The notes below the pieces were generated by a model that was not told the DNA's origin, searched no databases, and saw nothing but the letters and a program-made list of their open reading frames with translations. A stretch of DNA of 53,721 nt from CAYWMQ01 sp964459635 (GTDB lineage: Bacteria > Patescibacteriota > Minisyncoccia > Phycocordibacterales > UBA12088), in the NCBI GenBank assembly GCA_964459635.1, contig CAYWMQ010000004.1, forward strand, positions 1 to 53,721. The letters run 5' to 3'. The number at the start of each line of letters is the position of its first letter. Positions within the stretch are counted from its first letter, which is position 1. This document shows, one piece after another, positions 15,840-23,662 of the stretch. The translations under genes were made by a program, and so were the position numbers.

Positions 15840-15848
15840 TGCTATAGT
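15840..15848 (+). promoter_or_regulatory. extended -10 box, leaderless start
   Basis: TGC-TATAGT ends 6 nt before the ATG at 15855. Confidence 0.7.
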
Positions 15849-15854
15849 GTTGGT

Positions 15855-16943
15855 ATGGATACCATCGTTATTGTGCTTGCGACACTTCTTGTGGTGGCCC
15901 TCGCGGCAGCGGCGTTGTTCGGCTATGCCCTCATGCGCAAGCCGCAGCGTGCGGGCGCGGAGCAGAGCCTGCTTCTTTTGCAGAGCCAGGTGCAGGAGCT
16001 CACGCGCATGCTCGACAGCCGTCTTGCAGAGTCGCAGCGGCAAATGAATGAGTCGGTACACCACCAGTTCAGCGAGTCGCAGCGCCTGATACAGGATACG
16101 CACAGCCGGATGCTATCCCACCTTACGCAGGTGACGGAAGGTGTCACTGAGGTGCGCGAGGCGGGCAAACAAGTGTTTGCCCTCGCAGACCAGCTCAAGA
16201 ATCTTGAGCGGGTGCTTACCCATCAAAAGCAGCGGGGCAGCCTCGGGGAGGAGAGCCTCAAGCTTGTGCTCGACAATATTTTGCCGCCGACGGGCTACGA
16301 GTTGCAGTACCGTTTTGCCGACGGTAACGCCGTGGATGCGGTGGTGAAGACCAAGGAAGGTCTCGTGCCCATAGATGCGAAGTTCTCGCTCGACAATTTC
16401 AACAGGCTTGCGGCGGCAACGGACGCGAAAGAGCGCGAGCTCTTGGATCGCGAGTGTCAGAAGGACCTCAAGAGTCGTATAGATGAAACGGCAAAATACA
16501 TACGGCCCAAAGAAGGCACCTTACCCTTTGCGTTTATGTATTTGCCCGCTGAGGGCTTGTACTACGACCTCATGACGCGTCCGGTCGGAAGTGCGGGAGC
16601 CAACAGTCGCAGCATGATAGAGTACGCATACAAAGACAAGCACGTCATCATCGTGTCTCCAACCACCTTTGCCGCATACCTGCAGTCTGTGCTCTACGGC
16701 TTTCGCGCGTTCCAGATAGAGGAAAGTGCCAAGGAGATAGGGAAGCGAGTGGAGGAACTCTCGCGGCACTTGAACGCGTATGATACGTACTTTAAGAAGC
16801 TCGGCACCACGCTGGGGCAGACAGTGGGGCACTACAATGCCGCGTCCAAAGAGCTCGGCAAGATAGACAAGGATGTGTTGCGGATCACCGGCAGTAGTCC
16901 GGGTGTAGATGTACTGTCGCTGGAGAAGCCGGTGACGGAGTGA
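15855..16943 (+). CDS. rmuC: RmuC-family DNA recombination protein
   Basis: A protein of 362 residues. One N-terminal membrane helix (about 4-25) is followed by a long coiled coil (about 34-120) and an RmuC domain with a restriction-endonuclease-like core: VDAVVKTKEG, then PIDAKFSLDNF (about 170-181), which supplies the D...DxK-type residues. RmuC limits inversions at short inverted repeats in E. coli, which is of interest in a genome with so many palindromes. The start at 15855, not the 15789 start of the open frame, is set by the TATAGT box. A purine word (GAGTTTAGAG) follows the stop. Confidence 0.92.
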   Translation: MDTIVIVLATLLVVALAAAALFGYALMRKPQRAGAEQSLLLLQSQVQELTRMLDSRLAESQRQMNESVHHQFSESQRLIQDTHSRMLSHLTQVTEGVTEVREAGKQVFALADQLKNLERVLTHQKQRGSLGEESLKLVLDNILPPTGYELQYRFADGNAVDAVVKTKEGLVPIDAKFSLDNFNRLAAATDAKERELLDRECQKDLKSRIDETAKYIRPKEGTLPFAFMYLPAEGLYYDLMTRPVGSAGANSRSMIEYAYKDKHVIIVSPTTFAAYLQSVLYGFRAFQIEESAKEIGKRVEELSRHLNAYDTYFKKLGTTLGQTVGHYNAASKELGKIDKDVLRITGSSPGVDVLSLEKPVTE

Positions 16944-17009
16944 GTTTAGAGATTCTAGATTAGAGTTTAGAGCGACGAAGCGAGAGTAACGAGGCGCGAG
17001 GTGCGACTG

Positions 17010-17023
17010 GACGAGTAAGCGAG
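17010..17023. repeat. left copy of a 14-bp inverted repeat around an orphan gene
   Basis: GACGAGTAAGCGAG at 17010-17023 is the exact reverse complement of 17908-17921. The two flank the 17142 orphan cassette. The left copy is part of a longer purine-rich stretch (16944-17025). Confidence 0.5.
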
Positions 17024-17071
17024 GACGACATGCGAAATGAAGAGGACCTGCACGAGCCTGCGAGCAGGCTC

Positions 17072-17099
17072 TTGACAAGTTTATGAATATGTGCACAAT
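17072..17099 (+). promoter_or_regulatory. promoter with consensus -35
   Basis: TTGACA (17072-17077), a 16-nt spacer and CACAAT (17094-17099). The leader is about 35 nt with a good ribosome site. Confidence 0.6.
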
Positions 17100-17141
17100 G
17101 GCATTGGCGTGCAATACTTTCTTTAGCAAGGAGATAAACCA

Positions 17142-17702
17142 GTGGAAGACCCTCGTGAGGCGTTGTCTTTTCTTGAACAGCGGCTCCCGCAAATGTTGGC
17201 AGATCCGCGTGTTTATGTGCTCGATTACCTTAAGTGTGCAGAAGCGGACTTTCGGGCGTTCATAGCCCAGCCAGCCGTCGAGTCGCGCGCACGTGAGCTT
17301 TCTAAGCTGTGCAATGCTGGTGTGTACTTCCTAACCAGCGGGTTCTACAGGAAGGATGGCGACAAAGATGAATTTGTCCGCGAGGCAATGCCTGCTGCGA
17401 TGAGAGAGCCTGAGTATCGCATGATGGCGCGGTGGAATCAGCTCATTGGCGAACGTGCAGCACAACTACAGCAAACCGAGGCGATGAATAATATGGCGAG
17501 CGGCGACCGAGCCAATTGGTGCCATGTTCTCCGCAACGGCCCGTTGGACTGTGCGACCGCCGCGGGATATGCCTTGCTGGACGCTGCTGAGCAAAACAGA
17601 ATGTATCCCTCAATCAGGCGAAGCTGCCTGAAAACGGTGGCACTGTATGGACGCGCTCCAGTGCAGCGGGATAAGGCACGGGCATTGCTCGCCTTGTGCT
17701 AA
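17142..17702 (+). CDS. orphan protein with strong ribosome binding site
   Basis: A protein of 186 residues starting at a GTG, 6 nt after AAGGAGAT (17128-17135). It is all-helical in appearance, with no membrane segment. Cys residues sit at spaced positions (LKC, KLC, NWC, DC, SC and the C-terminal LC), which could be buried or metal-binding. No family is recognised. The gene is a self-contained unit with a TTGACA promoter, a ribosome site and a hairpin terminator 27 nt after the stop. A 14-bp inverted repeat lies on both sides of the unit. Confidence 0.7.
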   Translation: MEDPREALSFLEQRLPQMLADPRVYVLDYLKCAEADFRAFIAQPAVESRARELSKLCNAGVYFLTSGFYRKDGDKDEFVREAMPAAMREPEYRMMARWNQLIGERAAQLQQTEAMNNMASGDRANWCHVLRNGPLDCATAAGYALLDAAEQNRMYPSIRRSCLKTVALYGRAPVQRDKARALLALC

Positions 17703-17729
17703 CGTCGCCCGCTGTAGGTTGTTCAACAT

Positions 17730-17755
17730 GCACCCTGTCTAGGACGGCAGGGTGC
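17730..17755 (+). terminator. intrinsic terminator
   Basis: GCACCCTG (17730-17737) and CAGGGTGC (17748-17755) pair perfectly around a 10-nt loop, followed by GCTTTTG. Confidence 0.75.
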
Positions 17756-17946
17756 GCTTTTGTAAGCATGCTTTACGGGTATTGGTTTTCATGCCTGTTT
17801 CTTGTTCCCACCTGTTCATTCTGGCACGCCCTAATCCTGTGGCTGTTCCTCTGAGTCGTTGTTTTTGGAATGACCCCTATTAAGACTTTTCACTCACCGA
17901 CTCGCTACTCGCTTACTCGTCACTTTCCGTCTGGGTATATGTTCAC
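17756..17946. other. intergenic stretch without a recognised gene
   Basis: No coding frame is supported. It holds the right copy of the 14-bp inverted repeat (17908-17921, CTCGCTTACTCGTC) within a pyrimidine-rich run (about 17890-17930), the mirror of the purine-rich run after rmuC. Confidence 0.5.
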
Positions 17947-17974
17947 TTTACATTCAAAACAAGCATGCTACGAT
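17947..17974 (+). promoter_or_regulatory. promoter of the AdoMet decarboxylase gene
   Basis: TTTACA (17947-17952), a 16-nt spacer and TGC-TACGAT (17969-17974). The leader of about 41 nt contains the palindrome TACGCGTA followed by a CGCGCG run. Confidence 0.6.
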
Positions 17975-18021
17975 AGCTTCCTTATTTAGCATACGCGTAC
18001 GCGCGTTAACCGAACGAAGAG

Positions 18022-18408
18022 ATGTCCAATTCACTTCGGGAGCAGTACGAATCTGCTCAAGCCTGGGGGCTTTGGACCGGCATCGACCTGTATGGGTGCG
18101 AACCGGCGATTATTAGGGATGCTGACGCTATCAAGCGCTTTGTCGTGGAACTCTGCGAGCGCATTGATATGAAGCGCTTCGGAGAATGCACCGTCGTCAA
18201 TTTTGGTGAGGACGAGCGCGTGGCGGGCTTCTCCATGACACAGCTCATCGAGACCTCGCTCATCAGCGGTCACTTCGCGAATGCTTCGAACGCCGCATAC
18301 ATAGACGTGTTCTCCTGCAAATTCTACGAGCCGGAGGCTGTGGCGGAGTTTGCCAAGGAGTTCTTCAAGGCAAGCGAAGTCAAGAAGAACTACGTGCTGA
18401 GGCAGTAG
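18022..18408 (+). CDS. speD: S-adenosylmethionine decarboxylase proenzyme (prokaryotic/CPR type)
   Basis: A protein of 128 residues, the size of class 1B AdoMetDC. The family cuts itself to make a pyruvoyl group and then decarboxylates AdoMet for polyamine synthesis. The key residues can be placed by spacing: S79 (pyruvoyl precursor), H84 five residues later and C99 twenty residues after the Ser, as in the Ser63/His68/Cys83 set of the Thermotoga enzyme. The residue before the Ser is Thr (E77-T78-S79) where classical enzymes have Glu. The segment SLISGHFANASN followed by YIDVFSC is typical of CPR/archaeal relatives. No spermidine synthase is nearby. It is a single-gene unit with its own promoter and terminator. 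Confidence 0.85.
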   Translation: MSNSLREQYESAQAWGLWTGIDLYGCEPAIIRDADAIKRFVVELCERIDMKRFGECTVVNFGEDERVAGFSMTQLIETSLISGHFANASNAAYIDVFSCKFYEPEAVAEFAKEFFKASEVKKNYVLRQ

Positions 18409-18427
18409 TTTCGGACACAACAGTCGA

Positions 18428-18456
18428 CCAAAAGCGCCGTGTATTGGCGCTTTTGG
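18428..18456 (+). terminator. intrinsic terminator (possibly bidirectional)
   Basis: CCAAAAGCGCC (18428-18438) and GGCGCTTTTGG (18446-18456) form a perfect 11-bp stem with a 7-nt loop. Confidence 0.75.
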
Positions 18457-18544
18457 TGCACGGTGATTCAGAGATGCGAGGGCCCTTGAGCCCCATCTTT
18501 ATATTATACAGCAATTAGATGCGTAAGTCAATACCCGCTATACG

Positions 18545-18575
18545 TTGCGTTTGCGCTATGTTCTGGTACTATAAG
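18545..18575 (+). promoter_or_regulatory. promoter, leaderless start
   Basis: TTGCGT (18545-18550), a 19-nt spacer and TATAAG (18570-18575), which ends 7 nt before the rplU ATG. Confidence 0.6.
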
Positions 18576-18582
18576 CCGCATT

Positions 18583-18894
18583 ATGGCATTCGCGATCATA
18601 GAAACAGGGGGCAAGCAATACCGCGTGGCGGAGGGCGAAGTGCTTTCTATTGAAAAGCTTTCGGTAAAGGAAGGCGAGAAGGTCGTGTTCGACAAGGTAC
18701 TACTTATAGATACCGGCACTACTACAAAAGTCGGCACGCCATACCTTGAGGGCGCCACTGTTGAAGCAACGCTTACTGCGCAGGGTCGCGGCAAGAAGCT
18801 TTTGGTTCAGAAGTTTAAGTCGAAGTCTCGCTACACGCGGCGTGTGGGTCACCGCCAAGCATTCTCCAAAGTTACCATTGAAAAAGCGGCCTAG
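18583..18894 (+). CDS. rplU: 50S ribosomal protein bL21
   Basis: A protein of 103 residues with the full bL21 pattern: FAIIETGGKQYRV at the start, then EGEKVVFDKVLL and GTPYLEGATVEATL, and the basic C-terminal KFKSKSRYTRRVGHRQ that binds 23S rRNA. In most bacteria rplU is followed by rpmA (bL27); here rpmA is absent and a terminator overlaps the stop codon, so bL21 is expressed alone. The start is consistent with the TATAAG box 7 nt upstream. Confidence 0.96.
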   Translation: MAFAIIETGGKQYRVAEGEVLSIEKLSVKEGEKVVFDKVLLIDTGTTTKVGTPYLEGATVEATLTAQGRGKKLLVQKFKSKSRYTRRVGHRQAFSKVTIEKAA

Positions 18895-18906
18895 TGGCCG
18901 TTTTTT
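18881..18906 (+). terminator. intrinsic terminator overlapping the rplU stop
   Basis: CGGCC, loop TAGT (holding the TAG stop), GGCCG, then TTTTTT. The A-run before the stem can pair with the T-run, so it may act in both directions. Confidence 0.85.
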
Positions 18907-18926
18907 CATATATCAACGTCTCCCGT

Positions 18927-18951
18927 ATAAAAGGGGCTTAACCCCTTTTAT
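18927..18951. terminator. A/T-flanked hairpin, bidirectional
   Basis: ATAAAAGGGG and CCCCTTTTAT form a perfect 10-bp stem around CTTAA. Confidence 0.65.
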
Positions 18952-19047
18952 TAGGAAGATGAGAAAGCAGGGTGTCAATATCCTCGGTGCACGCCTGTCT
19001 GGTTGTAAAAGGTGAAGCACATTCACTTCCGGTTCAGCATGAGCAGC

Positions 19048-19053
19048 TATACT
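19048..19053 (+). promoter_or_regulatory. possible glmS promoter -10 box
   Basis: TATACT lies 98 nt before the glmS start. A short open frame begins 6 nt after it (ATG at 19060) and overlaps the start of glmS. Closer to glmS there is a pyrimidine-rich CTCTCCAAACTCTAA word but no convincing -10 box. Confidence 0.4.
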
Positions 19054-19151
19054 TTTAAGATGGGTGTGCATCAGGCAGGTAGCACGTGCTCATACACTTT
19101 TGAGTACTCGTCTCTCCAAACTCTAACCTTATCTACTCTAAACATACTTTT

Positions 19152-20975
19152 ATGTGCGGCATATTTGCATACACCGGAACGCGGCCCGCTTCGCCACTTC
19201 TTTTGGACGGCCTAAAAACGCTCGAGTACCGCGGCTATGATTCGGCGGGTCTCTATGTGCCCGGGTGCGGCACGTATCGTGCTGTTGGTCCCGTGGCGAA
19301 GCTGGCGGAAATGCTGCCGCACGTGCTGCCCGGAACGTCCGGCATAGCACACACGAGGTGGGCGACACACGGCGTACCGAATGAGCAAAATGCACACCCT
19401 CACACTGACCAAGCACGTAAGATATGGGCTGTGCATAACGGCATCATTGAGAACTACGCCGAGCTCAAGCGGGAGCTTGCGGCGCTCGGTCATACCTTCT
19501 CTTCCGACACGGACTCGGAGGTGCTCGCGCACCTCATTGGACTAGCATATGAAACACAACACGACCTTCCTACGGCAGTGCTGGCGGCTCTCGCACGAGT
19601 AGAGGGGACCTACGGTTTAGCGGTAATGGAAGAGGGCGACAGCGGCACCATCGTCACCGCTCGTATGGGCAGTCCTATCGCGCTTGGTATACGCAACGGC
19701 GAGTATGTTATCGCATCGGACGCCGCCCCCATCCTGCGCCACACCAAGGACATCATATACCTGGAAGATGGAGAGTATGCCGTGGTGCGGCCGGATGGCT
19801 ACTCCATCTACTCTATACGGGGCAACACGGAGCTTTCGCGCAGCCCCACGCGCCTTGATTGGGATATTGAAGAAACAAAGAAAGGCGGCTACCCGCACTT
19901 CATGCTGAAGGAAATAATGGAGATCCCGGAGGTGCTGGAGAACAGCGCGCGAGGCCGTTTGCTTATGGATGAGGGATCGGTGCGGCTTGGCGGCCTGGAG
20001 GATCATGTAAAGGAGTTACGTGATATTGAGCGGCTTACCATAGTGGGGTGCGGAAGTGCGTACTTTGCGGGTCTTGTGGGACGGCTCCTTATTGAGGAGT
20101 ACGCGGGCATACCGGTCGATGTGGAAATAGGGAGCGAGTTTCGCTACCGCGACCCGGTCATTGCGGAGGGCACCGCTCTTCTTGCCGTTTCGCAGTCGGG
20201 TGAGACGGCAGACACGCTCGCATCCATACGCGAGGCGAAACGGCGCGGTATGCTCACGCTCGGCATTGTGAATGTCATAGGTTCCACTATTGCGCGCGAG
20301 ACGGACGCCGGAGTGTACAACCACGCGGGGCCGGAGATAGGTGTGGCAAGTACCAAAGCGTTCATTTCGCAGCTTGAGGTACTTGCACTTGTCGCGCTAT
20401 TTCTTGGCCGTGCGCGTGGCTTGTCACGCGAGCGAGGGAGGGAACTTGTGCGTGCAGTTGCGGATCTGCCCGACAAGGTTCGCGCGATATTGTCAACGCG
20501 CGACCGTATACGAGAGGTGGCGGAAGAGTACCTCGGCTACGATGACTTTATGTACATTGGACGCAAGCACAACTTAAGTACCGCGTATGAGGGGGCCCTG
20601 AAGCTCAAGGAAGTATCATACGTACATGCGGAAGGATACGGAGCGGGCGAAATGAAGCACGGACCCATAGCAATGATCGACGACCTTTTCCCGACCGTTG
20701 CCATTATGCCGCGTGATTCGGTCTATGATAAAATGAGATCAAACGTTGAAGAGGTGCGTGCGCGCGGCGGTCGTGTGCTGGCCCTTACGACCGAGGGTAA
20801 CACGGAGATAGAAGCCATTGCAGATGAGGCGCTGTATATCCCGTCTACCATTGAGCCGCTTTCGCCCGTGTTGGCGAATATTCCGCTCCAGCTCTTCGCG
20901 TACTATCAGGGCGTAGCCCGAGGCTTCAACGTGGACCGTCCGCGCAACCTGGCGAAGAGTGTGACGGTCGAGTAA
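19152..20975 (+). CDS. glmS: glutamine--fructose-6-phosphate aminotransferase (isomerizing)
   Basis: A protein of 607 residues, full length. It makes glucosamine-6-phosphate, the entry point to peptidoglycan precursors. The catalytic Cys is residue 2 (MCGIFAYTG), exposed when Met is removed. The class II glutaminase domain covers about 1-220 (EYRGYDSAGL, HTRWATHG). Two SIS domains follow (about 270-410 and 440-580) with GCGSAYFAG, SQSGETADTL and EVSYVHAEGYGAGEMKHGPIA split over the sugar-binding site, and the conserved end NVDRPRNLAKSVTVE. No ribosome site is visible. Confidence 0.97.
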   Translation: MCGIFAYTGTRPASPLLLDGLKTLEYRGYDSAGLYVPGCGTYRAVGPVAKLAEMLPHVLPGTSGIAHTRWATHGVPNEQNAHPHTDQARKIWAVHNGIIENYAELKRELAALGHTFSSDTDSEVLAHLIGLAYETQHDLPTAVLAALARVEGTYGLAVMEEGDSGTIVTARMGSPIALGIRNGEYVIASDAAPILRHTKDIIYLEDGEYAVVRPDGYSIYSIRGNTELSRSPTRLDWDIEETKKGGYPHFMLKEIMEIPEVLENSARGRLLMDEGSVRLGGLEDHVKELRDIERLTIVGCGSAYFAGLVGRLLIEEYAGIPVDVEIGSEFRYRDPVIAEGTALLAVSQSGETADTLASIREAKRRGMLTLGIVNVIGSTIARETDAGVYNHAGPEIGVASTKAFISQLEVLALVALFLGRARGLSRERGRELVRAVADLPDKVRAILSTRDRIREVAEEYLGYDDFMYIGRKHNLSTAYEGALKLKEVSYVHAEGYGAGEMKHGPIAMIDDLFPTVAIMPRDSVYDKMRSNVEEVRARGGRVLALTTEGNTEIEAIADEALYIPSTIEPLSPVLANIPLQLFAYYQGVARGFNVDRPRNLAKSVTVE

Positions 20976-21016
20976 GACTCGGCGCAACGCCCCCTTACCA
21001 GTGTCACATTGCCTCT

Positions 21017-22252
21017 ATGGAAAACACTTCAGAAGCGACGATCACGCGTAGCGTTCGGGCTGCTGTGCTGAAGACCGCTTTTATTACCTCGCTCGTCACA
21101 AGTGTGCTTGTGTCTGCGCTTGTGGTTGCCGTAGATACCGCACGCGCGCCAAATACTCCAGCCGGCCAGAGTGTAGCGGTGTCCGGCGCCGAGTATGGGG
21201 CGAGTATGAGGGACAGAGACGCGGCCGTGACGTCGTTGGTAGGACAGGCGAACAAAGCGGTGGTGTCTGTGGTGATCACCAAAGATGTGCCGGTGTACGA
21301 GCGCTTTTACGAGCGCTTTGAGCCGTGGGGCGGAGGTTTCGGCTTCTCAATACCGCGCGTGAGGCAGCGGGGCACCGAGGAACAGCAGGTGGGTGGCGGA
21401 AGTGGCTTCTTTGTAAGTGCCGAAGGTCTTGTGGTAACCAATAGGCATGTCGTGAGTGATGAAGAAGCTTCCTACACGGTGATACTGAGCGACGGCTCAA
21501 AGCATGAGGCCGAGGTACTGGCCCGTGACCCGCAGCTTGACGTGGCGGTGCTTCGCGTGAGTGGCGCCGTACCTGAGGGCGGCTTCCCATACGTTGAGTT
21601 CGGCGACTCAGATACATTGCAGCTCGGGCAGACGGTAGTAGCCATAGGCAATGCGCTTGCCGAGTACAGCAACTCAGTATCTGTCGGTGTGGTTTCCGGC
21701 CTGTCCCGAGATATCGTGGCCGGAGGTATCGGAGTGCCTGCAGAGCCACTCGAGGGCCTCATACAGACGGATGCAGCCATTAACCCTGGCAATTCAGGGG
21801 GCCCGCTTCTGGACCTCAACGGAAAGGTAATAGGTATCAATGTGGCAGTCGCGGGTGATGCCCAGGGCATTGGCTTTGCGCTTCCATCCAATGCCGTGCG
21901 TGCGTCTGTGGAGTCGGTGAAAAGTACGGGCCGAATAGAGCGTGCCTATATCGGTGTGCGATACGTGCAGGTCACTCCTGAACTTCAGGGCGCCGAAGGG
22001 TTACCGGTGGGGTACGGTGCACTTGTTCGAAGCGGCGAGGATGGGCCGGCGGTAGTGCCGGGTTCGCCTGCTCAAAAGGCAGGTCTGCGCGGTGGCGATC
22101 TCATTGTCGGCATTGACGGTGCTTCGCTGGAAACAACGTCGCTCGGTGCGGAACTGCGCAAGCGCAAGGTTGGCGACACGGTGCAGCTTGAGTTTTACCG
22201 AGGAGATGACAAGAGGACCGTTGAGGTGAAGCTTGAAAAGCTGCCGGAATAG
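21017..22252 (+). CDS. htrA: HtrA/DegP-family serine protease with one PDZ domain
   Basis: A protein of 411 residues. One N-terminal membrane helix (about 13-37) anchors a trypsin-like protease outside the membrane. The catalytic triad is complete: His144 (TNRHVV), Asp175 (PQLDVAVL) and Ser260 (GNSGGPL). The single PDZ domain (about 310-405) contains the GLRGGDLIVGIDG motif. The role is envelope protein quality control. It is 41 nt downstream of glmS with no clear promoter, so it may be co-transcribed with it. Serine-rich and acidic patches before the protease domain are unremarkable. Confidence 0.94.
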   Translation: MENTSEATITRSVRAAVLKTAFITSLVTSVLVSALVVAVDTARAPNTPAGQSVAVSGAEYGASMRDRDAAVTSLVGQANKAVVSVVITKDVPVYERFYERFEPWGGGFGFSIPRVRQRGTEEQQVGGGSGFFVSAEGLVVTNRHVVSDEEASYTVILSDGSKHEAEVLARDPQLDVAVLRVSGAVPEGGFPYVEFGDSDTLQLGQTVVAIGNALAEYSNSVSVGVVSGLSRDIVAGGIGVPAEPLEGLIQTDAAINPGNSGGPLLDLNGKVIGINVAVAGDAQGIGFALPSNAVRASVESVKSTGRIERAYIGVRYVQVTPELQGAEGLPVGYGALVRSGEDGPAVVPGSPAQKAGLRGGDLIVGIDGASLETTSLGAELRKRKVGDTVQLEFYRGDDKRTVEVKLEKLPE

Positions 22253-22360
22253 AAACGGAGAAAACTGAAGAACAGGAAAAATAAAAAGGTGCAATCGTGC
22301 ACTGTGTCGCATGCGCATAGTCAATCAGATACGACTGTTGTGCACCATTGTCCTTTTAAC
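22253..22360. other. intergenic structured region after htrA
   Basis: A purine-rich run follows the stop. GTGCA-ATCG-TGCAC (22289-22302) can form a small hairpin, and GGTGCA (22288-22293) can also pair with TGCACC (22341-22346) ahead of CCTTTT. It may be the htrA terminator. No gene is seen. Confidence 0.35.
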
Positions 22361-22380
22361 GTGCCGCGCTTAGTTTGCCG

Positions 22381-22478
22381 CTAACCCGCGCTTTTTGCAT
22401 GGCGTGGCACAACACTAGTTAAGGGGTCGACGATGATCGCCGACCCCTTGATGACTCCCTGAACGCTGCGCGGGTTAG
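22381..22478 (-). terminator. nested double hairpin ending the 22475-22768 gene
   Basis: Outer arms CTAACCCGCGC (22381-22391) and GCGCGGGTTAG (22468-22478) match over 11 bp, and the stop codon is inside the outer arm. Inside lies a 9-bp stem AAGGGGTCG (22421-22429) with CGACCCCTT (22441-22449). Confidence 0.6.
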
Positions 22479-22768
22479 ACCAATGCAGCTAGCTCCTTAT
22501 ATATTTCCTGAACGCCAGCGGGGCTGATGCCCAGCGCCTTCTGCCCTGCCGGCGGAAAGCCGGTACAGAGTCCGTGCATGAGCTTGGCGACCGAAACTGC
22601 CCGCCTGCTGGCGACGATCTCGACCGCCGTTGCGATCCGCCTCCGCGCATCGGCCACCGTCGCGGGGCTCATGCCCCGGCTGAAGGCCAGCCTCGACGTG
22701 CGCCGAAGCGCACCGATCTCGTTGTCGACCATGAACCGCGCAGGGTCGCTCTCGGTCTTGAACTTCAT
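22475..22768 (-). CDS. small orphan protein with strong promoter and ribosome site
   Basis: A protein of 97 residues, cytoplasmic, Arg- and Ala-rich, with helical repeats of hydrophobic residues. The start is set by AGGAGGAG (22773-22780 on this strand). The promoter is the best match to consensus in the window (TTGACA, 18 nt, TATGAT) with a palindrome in its spacer. The stop codon is inside a double hairpin. No family is recognised; the Arg-rich segment SRGMSPATVADARRR could bind nucleic acid, but that is a guess. Confidence 0.7.
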   Translation of the reverse strand: MKFKTESDPARFMVDNEIGALRRTSRLAFSRGMSPATVADARRRIATAVEIVASRRAVSVAKLMHGLCTGFPPAGQKALGISPAGVQEIYKELAALV

Positions 22769-22817
22769 CGATCTCCTCCTCGATGTGAGGCACGAGGCCT
22801 CTGTTTATCCATTGTGT

Positions 22818-22847
22818 ATCATAGCATACTTAGTATATGTATGTCAA
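22818..22847 (-). promoter_or_regulatory. near-consensus promoter with spacer palindrome
   Basis: On the minus strand TTGACA (22842-22847) and TATGAT (22818-22823) are 18 nt apart. The spacer holds the palindrome ATACT-T-AGTAT (22826-22836), a possible repressor site. Confidence 0.75.
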
Positions 22848-22902
22848 GTACTTTTTAAGTCCCGCATGTTACTTCTAGAAAAGCTTTTTATTGAGCCACT
22901 TC

Positions 22903-23526
22903 TTAGCCTCGCCCTTTGAGGGCATTGCGCATAGTGTCTGCGTCAACGTACTCAAGCTCAGTGCCGGTCGAGAGGCCCCGGCCGAGCATGGTGGTACGTA
23001 CCACGCCGTCTGTGAGTAGAGGGGCAAGCTGCTCGCGGAGGAAGAGTACGGTATCTTCGCCGTCGGGTGTTGCGGACAAAGCAAATATAATTTCAGTGAG
23101 CGGCGGGTTTTCGCTCTTGCGCCCTGTGACTGAACGGATAAGCTCGCGGAGCCGTATCTTGCGCTCCGGCTCTTTGTCGAGCGGTGTCGCGGTACCGCCT
23201 AACACAAAGTATGTGCCGCTGTACGTACCGGTACGTTCGATGTTTTCAAGGTCTACGTCCTTTTCAACAATCAGTAATGTTGTGCGATCACGCTTGTCGC
23301 TGGCGCATATCGCACAGAGGTGTACGTCAGCCTGTGCGGGAAACAGGCGGTAGCATGATGAGCAGGTGCGCACGGTTTTCCGTGCCGCAAGAAGGGCATC
23401 GGCAAAGGCTCGTACAGCACTTTCGGGCCGCCGTACCAGCCAAAACGCAAGCCGTCGCGCCGCTCGCGGCCCTATGCCGGGAAACTCCTGCAGCTTTTCT
23501 GTGAGTGTGTCGAGCGGGTCGGACAT
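22903..23526 (-). CDS. recR: recombination protein RecR
   Basis: A protein of 207 residues, normal length. It works with RecO in loading RecA at gaps. Order: an N-terminal helix-hairpin-helix (EFPGIGPRAARRLAFWLV, about 14-31), a four-Cys zinc motif (CSSCYRLF...CAIC, about 55-74), a Toprim domain (LLIVEKDVDLENIE, about 83-96) and a C-terminal Walker-B-like part. The last residues read NALKGRG. It follows dnaB on the same strand, and the palindrome B lies between them. Confidence 0.95.
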   Translation of the reverse strand: MSDPLDTLTEKLQEFPGIGPRAARRLAFWLVRRPESAVRAFADALLAARKTVRTCSSCYRLFPAQADVHLCAICASDKRDRTTLLIVEKDVDLENIERTGTYSGTYFVLGGTATPLDKEPERKIRLRELIRSVTGRKSENPPLTEIIFALSATPDGEDTVLFLREQLAPLLTDGVVRTTMLGRGLSTGTELEYVDADTMRNALKGRG

Positions 23527-23527
23527 G

Positions 23528-23660
23528 AAAGAAATGCAAAGGTCAAAAGTTAAAAGTCAAAAGTGCAAGGCAAAATTCAAAAATGTACCTGCGGTACGTT
23601 GTTTGCTAACTTTTACTTTTGAATTGGACCTTTGACTTTTGCATTTTAACTTTTGACTTT
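23528..23660. repeat. intergenic purine/pyrimidine palindrome B
   Basis: The left arm (23528-23583) has TCAAAAGTTAAAAGTC-type words and the right arm (23607-23660) the mirrored ACTTTTGACTTTTG words. The centre holds GTACCTGCGGTAC. It fills the whole space between recR and dnaB. Confidence 0.7.
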
Positions 23661-23662
23661 CG

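Noticed and set aside
19060..19215. Short frame with ATG 6 nt after a TATACT box, overlapping the start of glmS
   Set aside because: The composition is that of the spacer words, the frame runs out of phase into glmS and the product shows no domain. The box is more likely the glmS promoter.
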